In this document: one piece after another, positions 1 through 4,886 of the stretch | Position numbering within the stretch: the first letter of the stretch is position 1 | Layout of the letters: every line of letters starts with the position of its first letter | NCBI GenBank assembly: GCA_013330925.1 | Contig: DUHJ01000216.1 | Coordinates: 3,539 to 9,691, forward strand | Direction of reading: 5' to 3' | DNA: 6,153 nt | DNA from: Candidatus Poseidoniaceae archaeon | GTDB taxonomy: Archaea; Thermoplasmatota; Poseidoniia; Poseidoniales; Poseidoniaceae | Translations under genes and position numbers: made by a program | Notes under the pieces: generated by a model | Told to the model about the DNA's origin: nothing | What the model saw: the letters and a program-made list of their open reading frames with translations, nothing else | Database searches by the model: none

Positions 1-1
1 C

Positions 2-1285
2 GCCCCGGGGTCGAAGACCACGCAACTTGCGGAGGCCCATCCATGGACCACGGTCATCGCCAACGAGCCGGTCTCTGGCCGCGTCAACACCCTGGTGTCC
101 AATCGAGGAAGGGTTTCGCTGGCCAACGTCTTGGTCGTGCAACACGACGGGCGGCATTTCCCCCGCATTCCCGCTCCTGGCGTGGACGCCGTTATCGCTG
201 ACCTTCCGTGCACGGGTTCGGCAACCATGCGCAAAAACCGCGAAGTTTGGTGGTCATGGCGGCCCTCCGCTGGAAGGGAATTGCACCACCTTCAGGTGGG
301 CATCGCACGCCGGGCTGCCAGCCTGGTGCGGCCCGGTGGGCATGTCGTCATCTCGACCTGCTCCCTCGATCCGGTGGAAAATGAAGCCGTGGTCGCTGAA
401 GTCCTTCGCCAGTGCCCTTGGATGGAAGCCGTCCCGCTTCCTGAGGGCCGCTTGGACGGTCTGCACCTGCGCGAGGGCTTGACGGACTGGACGTTGCTCA
501 ACGACGACGGAACGGTGCTGGAAAAGGACCGTGCGGAAGTCCAGCACCTGCCACCGGTTGAATCGAACCTGCACGACGCGCTTCGCTTGACCCGGCGCCT
601 GCATCCTGAGGACAACGACACCGGAGGATTCTACGTGGCCCTGCTTCGGCACGTCCCCGAAGCCACCCCCGAAGGCGTGGCGAGGACCTTGGTGCCAAAA
701 CGTCCGGACCAAACGCAGTACCTTCGGGACCTGCCCGGTCCAAGCCGTCACGACGTGCACGCCGTCGAGCAGAACACCTCGGAGCCCCTGGTGGAGCAAC
801 ATCGCATCAGCCCAGCCTTGGCATGGTGGCGGCGCGGCAAGCGCCTTGCGGTGTCCCCAGAGAGCATGAAGCAGCGCCTGTGGACGCCCGAGACGCCCGA
901 TGGCCGTGGCGGTCGCTTCCCCGGCGGGTCCTTCCATCCCATGCGGGCGATTCACGTCGGCCTGCCGACGTTCGCGGAAAACCGAGGCATGTGGCGTGTT
1001 CGCCAGGAAGGATTGCCGGTCCTCGAACGCCACGGTTCACCGTCGGCCCTGCCCGTCGACGCGTCCGTGGTGGAACGCCTGTTGTCGGGCGAGGCCCTCG
1101 AGGTCGAGGATCTCCCCGCAGGCGCCGAACGGGGTTCCATCCTCTTGCGGCTGGAGCATGCCACTGGCGTCACGACGGTCCCCGTATGGGTGCAAGCCAA
1201 AGTCACCCTTATGCTCGACGATGTGGAACGCCGCATCCTTTCCCTCCGCCTCTTTGGACGCTCCTTGTTGGAGGAAGAGGAGTGA
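2..1285 (+). CDS. tRNA/RNA (cytosine-5) methyltransferase, Trm4/NSUN2-like, 5' partial
   Basis: This is the 3' part (427 residues visible) of a NOL1/NOP2/Sun-family enzyme that transfers a methyl group from S-adenosylmethionine to C5 of cytosine in RNA, most likely tRNA. The visible frame opens in the SAM-binding motif (APGSKTTQLAE, residues 1-11). It continues with DLPCTGS (67-73, motif IV Cys70) and STCSLDPVENEAVV (118-131, motif VI Cys120), so both cysteines of the two-cysteine mechanism are present. NDTGGFYVALL (about 205-215) is the usual end of the catalytic domain. Residues about 265-427 match the order of short motifs in the C-terminal region of human NSUN2 as I remember it: a GKRLAVSPE-like strand, a WRVRQEGLPVL segment, and a DLPAGAERGSILLRLE segment. 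Typical archaeal Trm4 proteins are shorter and lack this region. The N-terminal RNA-binding part lies outside the window. The stop overlaps the next gene's GTG start, suggesting co-transcription. The family is secure; tRNA as substrate is inferred. Confidence 0.92.
   Translation, partial: APGSKTTQLAEAHPWTTVIANEPVSGRVNTLVSNRGRVSLANVLVVQHDGRHFPRIPAPGVDAVIADLPCTGSATMRKNREVWWSWRPSAGRELHHLQVGIARRAASLVRPGGHVVISTCSLDPVENEAVVAEVLRQCPWMEAVPLPEGRLDGLHLREGLTDWTLLNDDGTVLEKDRAEVQHLPPVESNLHDALRLTRRLHPEDNDTGGFYVALLRHVPEATPEGVARTLVPKRPDQTQYLRDLPGPSRHDVHAVEQNTSEPLVEQHRISPALAWWRRGKRLAVSPESMKQRLWTPETPDGRGGRFPGGSFHPMRAIHVGLPTFAENRGMWRVRQEGLPVLERHGSPSALPVDASVVERLLSGEALEVEDLPAGAERGSILLRLEHATGVTTVPVWVQAKVTLMLDDVERRILSLRLFGRSLLEEEE
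1270..1274 (+). promoter_or_regulatory. Shine-Dalgarno for the downstream membrane protein
   Basis: GGAGG lies 7 nt before the GTG at 1282, inside the last codons of the methyltransferase gene. It decides the start of the next gene: that frame is open much further upstream, but only this GTG has a good ribosome binding site and is followed at once by a signal peptide. Confidence 0.7.
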
Positions 1286-2406
1286 GGCCCCAACGCCTCG
1301 TGGCTTTGGTTTTGTTCGGGGTGTTGTTGACCGCACCGTTCACGGCCGCCACCGAGGTCCCTCTCACCGAGGACCTCGACCCCCCCGTGGTCGAATGGTT
1401 CCACGGCGAGGGTGGAGAGGAGACCTTGCAGCGGTTGGAAGACGACGCTTCGGAGGGGCGTATTCGCCTCCTCCACTGGCGCTTGAATGCGGACACCGAA
1501 GGTTCGGATTTCCCCAACGACGACGCTCGCTTGCGGGCGGACACGCTTGGCATCGGCCTTGGGCCGGCCATGGCGGTGAACGGCGAGGTGCTTCCAGACC
1601 TTGACCAAAGCACCGTCGATGCCGCTGTGGATGCGGCGATGCACCGAAAGGTGGTGGCGTTTGATGGAGCGGTTGGCGTGGTGGAAGCCGAGGGAGAAAC
1701 GGCGGTGTTGATTCGCGGTACCGTGACCCCGCTGGAAAACCTCAGCGAGCACGTCATCGTGCTGGTCACCCTGACCGAAGACAGCGCCGTGGACCGCCAC
1801 GGTCGAACGGCCACGCACCTGGTTCGTGACATGCGGCCAGAGGTGGCCTTTGCTCGCGACGTGGGGAACAGCTCCGAAGTGCTCTGGACGATGACCCCTG
1901 ACCATCTGGAAGCCGCCGGCGTGGACCTGTCCGGCCATGGATTGGGGTATCACCTCAGCGTGATCGTCGTCGAACATGGCGTGGTGCTTCAAGCGCACAC
2001 CCACGTTTTGCCAAGTTCAACCACAGAGATGGACCGGAGCACGGCCCTAACCGTGCTGCCCCTTGCAGGGGTGGTGCTGGTCGTGCTGGCGTTGGTCCTG
2101 CGCGGTGAGTTGAAGACCGACGAAGCCCTTCCTGCCATCGGCGCCGTGCCATGGGACGGCGAAAGCAAGGTTCGTGTGCTGGTGCAGGCCGGCACCGCTG
2201 CGTGCACGGTGACGGGCATCGAAGCAGAACCACCGTGGAAGGTCTCTGGCCGAAGCATGCACCGAGAGGTCCAGCCCGGTGAGGCCGAAGTGGTTGAAGT
2301 TCGACCAAGCCGTGGAGGCGAGGCACCGCTCCGTTTGCGCTTGTCCATCGAAGTCGAAGGTGAAGGCGGTTGGGTCCAGACCTTGGACGTTGAACGCTCG
2401 GCTTGA
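1282..2406 (+). CDS. exported single-pass membrane protein, possible degenerate thioredoxin-like domain
   Basis: A 374-residue protein that I cannot assign to a named family. The GTG start overlaps the previous stop (GTGA) and follows a GGAGG site. Residues 1-23 form a signal peptide (basic RPQR, hydrophobic core, then FTAA). Residues about 34-122 resemble a thioredoxin fold: a VVEWF strand, a helix, an IRLLHWRLN strand, then LGIGLGPAMAVNGEVLPD, which resembles the cis-proline/VNG region of DUF1223-like thioredoxins. The expected CxxC is absent; HGEGGEE stands in its place. Residues about 125-245 are beta-rich, Ig-like at best. A transmembrane helix covers about 255-274, followed by an RGELK basic edge and a beta-rich tail of about 100 residues that should face the cytoplasm. 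The only cysteine (308) is in that tail. The outside domain is therefore unlikely to be a thiol oxidoreductase. The frame and topology are secure; the fold is a guess. Confidence 0.82.
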   Translation: MRPQRLVALVLFGVLLTAPFTAATEVPLTEDLDPPVVEWFHGEGGEETLQRLEDDASEGRIRLLHWRLNADTEGSDFPNDDARLRADTLGIGLGPAMAVNGEVLPDLDQSTVDAAVDAAMHRKVVAFDGAVGVVEAEGETAVLIRGTVTPLENLSEHVIVLVTLTEDSAVDRHGRTATHLVRDMRPEVAFARDVGNSSEVLWTMTPDHLEAAGVDLSGHGLGYHLSVIVVEHGVVLQAHTHVLPSSTTEMDRSTALTVLPLAGVVLVVLALVLRGELKTDEALPAIGAVPWDGESKVRVLVQAGTAACTVTGIEAEPPWKVSGRSMHREVQPGEAEVVEVRPSRGGEAPLRLRLSIEVEGEGGWVQTLDVERSA

Positions 2407-2447
2407 GGGTCGAAGCGTTCTTGACCGCCCCCGCTCGACGGGGGGTG

Positions 2448-2927
2448 ATGCAAGACCTCGACGCGACGGACCGGGCCATCCTTGGTGCGTTGCTCGAAGA
2501 CGCGCGGTACAGCCAGCGCGAGATCGCCAAACGGGTCGGCGTGGCCCAAGGGACGGTGACCAACCGTCTTCGTCGAATGGAAGAAGCGGGCATCATCGTG
2601 GGCCATCAAGTACGGCTTGACGCGGAACGGCTCGGCTGGGAAATGACGGTCATCGCAGGCCTCCGTATTGCGAAGGGGAAGATGATGGACGTGCAACGCA
2701 CCATCGCCAAGGACCCGAGGGTGTTTGCGGTGTACGACGTCACCGGTGATTACGATTCCATGGTGTTGGCTCGTGTCAAAAACCGCGCTGACTTGGACGA
2801 CTTGACCAAAACCGTGCTGACCAGTGACCACGTCACGCGCTCCTACACCCACGTCGTGCTGAACACGGTCAAGGAGGAGGGTGTGTCGCTACCGCCCTTC
2901 GACACCGAGGACATCGACCAAGCCTGA
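2448..2927 (+). CDS. Lrp/AsnC-family transcriptional regulator
   Basis: A 159-residue DNA-binding regulator of the leucine-responsive (feast/famine) family. The N-terminal AsnC-type helix-turn-helix is clear: LDATDRAILGALLEDARYSQ (4-23), REIAKRVGVAQGTVTNRLRR as helix and recognition helix (24-43), then MEEAGII and the start of the linker. The C-terminal RAM (ligand-binding and oligomerisation) domain spans about 65-145, with the characteristic VYDVTGDYD (95-103) and a final SYTHVVLNTVKE strand. The length is usual for the family. ATG 2448 is chosen because it sits just before the conserved LDATD start. GGGGGTG lies immediately before it, closer than ideal. An in-frame TTG at 2403 overlapping the previous stop would add 15 residues with no family similarity. 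Its target genes and effector cannot be told from this window; it could regulate its own operon or neighbours. Its 3' end overlaps the convergent Toprim gene. Confidence 0.93.
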   Translation: MQDLDATDRAILGALLEDARYSQREIAKRVGVAQGTVTNRLRRMEEAGIIVGHQVRLDAERLGWEMTVIAGLRIAKGKMMDVQRTIAKDPRVFAVYDVTGDYDSMVLARVKNRADLDDLTKTVLTSDHVTRSYTHVVLNTVKEEGVSLPPFDTEDIDQA

Positions 2928-3380
2928 CATGCCTTCCACGGTCCGTGTTTCGGGCTTCAGGCAACGCATCAGCACGCGCCGAACTTCCTCGTCCACTTTC
3001 ACGTCGAAGGCTTCGAGGCGGCGGCGGAACGTCGTCTGGAGACGGCCTCCCGTCCTGTCCCAGTCCATCAAGAGGTGCAGGGCAGGACCGCCGTCGGGTC
3101 CTCGTGGGCCGTAGGTTTCCACCAAGTGAGCGATGCGACGAGCGACGTCCCACCCCCGGTTCACGACCTCGATGGGACCCGTGATGCCCAAGGCCCTGAG
3201 CGCAGCGACGTCCCTTGGGCCCTCGACCAAAATCGGCCTGGACGTGGTGACTTGGTCCTCGCGCAAGGCGTCCAAGGCATCACGCGCCTCCTCGTGACGA
3301 GGATGGCGGGGGGCGCGAGGGGGTCGCATGCCTTCCACTCTCACGAGGAGGTCATCAAGGGTGTGCGTCGCCCTCCGCAT
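2889..3380 (-). CDS. Toprim-domain protein, UPF0292-like
   Basis: A 163-residue protein from the ATG whose complement is at 3378-3380. It carries a compact Toprim fold: RPILVEGPRDVAALRALGI (48-66) with the catalytic-type Glu53, and LLMDWDRTGG (103-112) with the DxD acidic pair Asp106/Asp108. Together these would bind a divalent metal, as in small primases, RNase M5 and topoisomerases. The RTVEGM segment after the DxD region also fits small archaeal UPF0292 proteins, whose biochemical function is not established. The start is uncertain: ATG 3330 (complement) has GGAAGG one base upstream, would give 146 residues, and still keeps the whole domain. From ATG 3380 the gene overlaps the end of the upstream DUF167 gene by 26 nt, so the two are probably one transcript. 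Its 3' end overlaps the Lrp gene tail to tail by 39 nt, leaving no room for a separate terminator. Confidence 0.8.
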   Translation of the reverse strand: MRRATHTLDDLLVRVEGMRPPRAPRHPRHEEARDALDALREDQVTTSRPILVEGPRDVAALRALGITGPIEVVNRGWDVARRIAHLVETYGPRGPDGGPALHLLMDWDRTGGRLQTTFRRRLEAFDVKVDEEVRRVLMRCLKPETRTVEGMSGLVDVLGVEGR

Positions 3381-3696
3381 CGGCGTGCATGAGCGCCGAC
3401 AGGCGTACGGCCACGGTTTCAACGCGCATCCCTTCCACACGGACCCGCTTTTGCCGGGAGGTGTGGCCTTCGACGATCGAAATGCTGGTCGAAGGGCACG
3501 TCAACCAAGCGGCCAATTGTGCGCACAGGGCACGGTTGGCTTGACCGGCCTGCGCACGCGCCTTCAATCGAATCACGAGGCGGCTCCGCCATGGATCCAC
3601 GCCAACAAGCGAGGCTTGAGCCGCGCCCGGCTGGACCAGCAAGGCCAGCAAAACGGCCCCGTCGAGGGTGGCTTGGAGGGCCTCCTCCAATGGCAT
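3355..3696 (-). CDS. DUF167 / YggU-family protein
   Basis: A 113-residue protein of the small, widespread DUF167 (UPF0235, YggU) family, whose function is unknown. The family pattern is visible: LLVQPGAAQASLVG (19-32, the 'QPKASR' strand), a LVIRLKARAQAGQANRAL stretch (40-57, the conserved 'P..GQAN' loop and helix), and SISIVEGHTSRQKRVRVEG (71-89, the 'V.G..SR.K.V.I' segment). The length matches the family from ATG 3696. An earlier in-frame ATG at 3723 adds MRLAHRRRS and has only a weak GGACGG before it. A still earlier ATG at 3816 adds sequence unlike the family. No clear Shine-Dalgarno precedes 3696, so a leaderless message is possible. The last 15 or so residues look unconserved and overlap the Toprim gene. 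It is divergent from the oxidase operon. Confidence 0.8.
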   Translation of the reverse strand: MPLEEALQATLDGAVLLALLVQPGAAQASLVGVDPWRSRLVIRLKARAQAGQANRALCAQLAAWLTCPSTSISIVEGHTSRQKRVRVEGMRVETVAVRLSALMHADAEGDAHP

Positions 3697-3744
3697 GGAT
3701 CGGCGACGGTGCGCGAGGCGCATCAACCGTCCGGGAATCGAGAC

Positions 3745-3762
3745 CGTTTTTGAGGAAAAACG
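3745..3762. repeat. 18-bp perfect inverted repeat in divergent promoter region
   Basis: CGTTTTT-GAGG-AAAAACG is a 7-bp perfect inverted repeat around a 4-nt centre. It is the most AT-rich element of the 170-nt gap (3697-3866) between the DUF167 gene (leftward) and the oxidase operon (rightward). It lies 22 nt upstream of ATG 3723 and 49 nt upstream of ATG 3696 on the minus strand, and about 105 nt upstream of the oxidase start. It could be an operator, or the AT-rich arm could serve as part of a minus-strand promoter. The rest of the gap shows no other convincing structure. Confidence 0.4.
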
Positions 3763-3824
3763 TGGGGCCGAGAGGGTGATGTTCAAAACGAGGTTGAAAG
3801 GCTCGCATTCCCACATCTAACAAC

Positions 3825-3831
3825 GCTTAAG
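3825..3831 (+). promoter_or_regulatory. possible weak TATA-like element of the oxidase operon
   Basis: GCTTAAG is the best TATA-like stretch in the 60 nt before subunit II. Transcription starting about 25 nt downstream would begin near 3852-3855, giving a very short leader that still includes the GAGGG ribosome binding site. It matches the archaeal TATA consensus only partly and has no strong purine-rich element before it. Confidence 0.22.
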
Positions 3832-3855
3832 GAAGGCCCTCTCGAGGCCCGGAAC

Positions 3856-3860
3856 GAGGG
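3856..3860 (+). promoter_or_regulatory. Shine-Dalgarno of oxidase subunit II
   Basis: GAGGG lies 6 nt before ATG 3867, a normal archaeal spacing. It supports the start that gives the expected short cytoplasmic or surface N-terminus followed by the first helix of subunit II. Confidence 0.55.
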
Positions 3861-3866
3861 CGTCCA

Positions 3867-4886
3867 ATGGCTGCTCAAGACACACTGTTTTCGGTGCTCT
3901 ATGACAAGTTCCTGTTTTGGGCCATCATCGTCGGTGTTCTCACCTTCGGTGTCATGTTCCTTTTCATGGCTCGTTTCCGAGCAGGATTAACGCCGGATGA
4001 ATCTGAGACCCTGTGGAAGATCGCTCCTGGGACCTTCCCGCTGGAGAGCAGCAACCACGATACCGACCGAAAACTGGAGATTGCGTTCTACGTCATTCCA
4101 ACCATCCTCGTGGCATGGTTGACCTTCCTCGCCACCGCGTCGACCGCCGACGTGTGGGGCAGCATTCCCGACGACGAACACCGCTTCGACATCACCGTCA
4201 ACGGATACCAATGGTACTGGGAGTTTGTCTACGAAGACCCACTCACGTGGGAAGACGAACACACCGGCATGGACGTTGAAGTGCGCGTCGCGGAGGAAGA
4301 CGTGGTCCTCCACGCCATAGGCCTGAACCCCCACACCGCCGTGGTCAGCATGGACGGCATGAAGACCGAACATGCGTTCAACGGAAGCGACATGATCACG
4401 GTGGACGACTTCTTCTTCGACGCTGGACTCCACTATAAGGTGGAAATCCTCGACGAGGAAAGCACCGTCTTGCACACCTGGGAACACATTCCCGTCGGCC
4501 ACATCTTCCGAACGCCGGTGGAACCCCTCATCATCCCCTGCTCCACTGTGGACTCCGCCAGCGACGACTCGGACATGCCCGAAGACGGCGTGGTCTTCAC
4601 GATGCACTCCCGTCCAATCGACGACAGCGACCCCCGCTACGTCGGCGTCCAACACTCCTTCTGGCTGCCAGAATTTGGCGTGAAGGAAGACTTGGTTCCC
4701 GGCCTTGAGCAGGGCACCACCATGTACGTCTTCCCTGACGATGCCGGCACCTTCCCCATCCGTTGCGCCGAATACTGCGGCCTGCAGCACTCCCAGATGG
4801 TGGGCGAGGTCAAGGTCGTGGCCGAGGAAGGCAAGACCTGCGACGAAGACGTCGGCATCAAGAAGACCGACGGAGGTGAGGTCTGA
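3867..4886 (+). CDS. coxB: cytochrome c oxidase subunit II (CuA-binding)
   Basis: A 339-residue electron-entry subunit of a heme-copper terminal oxidase. It accepts electrons at the binuclear CuA centre on the outer face of the membrane and passes them to heme a in subunit I. Two membrane helices are visible at about 14-35 and 72-92, followed by the aromatic NGYQWYWEF (112-120), which bridges CuA to heme a. The cupredoxin-like CuA domain has all ligands: His263 in QHSFWLPEF, and Cys300, Glu302 (backbone), Cys304, His308 and Met311 in CAEYCGLQHSQM. The interval from the aromatic motif to His263 is about 145 residues, against roughly 50-60 in the common bovine-type protein as I recall it. It includes an acidic SDDSDMPED stretch (232-240) and Cys225. 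There is no lipobox and no fused cytochrome c domain, so the electron donor is separate. The stop shares one base with the next ATG, indicating translational coupling to subunit I. Confidence 0.96.
   Translation: MAAQDTLFSVLYDKFLFWAIIVGVLTFGVMFLFMARFRAGLTPDESETLWKIAPGTFPLESSNHDTDRKLEIAFYVIPTILVAWLTFLATASTADVWGSIPDDEHRFDITVNGYQWYWEFVYEDPLTWEDEHTGMDVEVRVAEEDVVLHAIGLNPHTAVVSMDGMKTEHAFNGSDMITVDDFFFDAGLHYKVEILDEESTVLHTWEHIPVGHIFRTPVEPLIIPCSTVDSASDDSDMPEDGVVFTMHSRPIDDSDPRYVGVQHSFWLPEFGVKEDLVPGLEQGTTMYVFPDDAGTFPIRCAEYCGLQHSQMVGEVKVVAEEGKTCDEDVGIKKTDGGEV
4872..4880 (+). promoter_or_regulatory. near-perfect Shine-Dalgarno of the subunit I fusion gene
   Basis: GGAGGTGAG lies 5 nt before ATG 4886 and matches the complement of the archaeal 16S 3' end over eight bases. 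It fixes translation of the fusion protein at its signal peptide, upstream of the Reeler-like domain, rather than at any internal methionine near the oxidase part. Confidence 0.85.

Noticed and set aside
823..1281. N-terminal extension of the membrane protein back to ATG 823
   Set aside because: The extension overlaps the conserved methyltransferase C-terminus and is arginine/proline-rich; the GTG at 1282 has a good ribosome binding site and gives a proper signal peptide.
952..2004. Long minus-strand open frame opposite the methyltransferase and membrane protein
   Set aside because: It lacks recognisable motifs, is rich in His/Arg/Ser as expected for a shadow, and covers well-supported plus-strand genes.
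3697..3816. Longer DUF167 protein starting at ATG 3816
   Set aside because: The added residues have no family similarity and run through the inverted repeat in the divergent intergenic region.
3835..3849. GGCC...GGCC palindrome-like stretch before subunit II as a hairpin
   Set aside because: Only four outer pairs with a poorly paired middle; expected by chance in GC-rich sequence.
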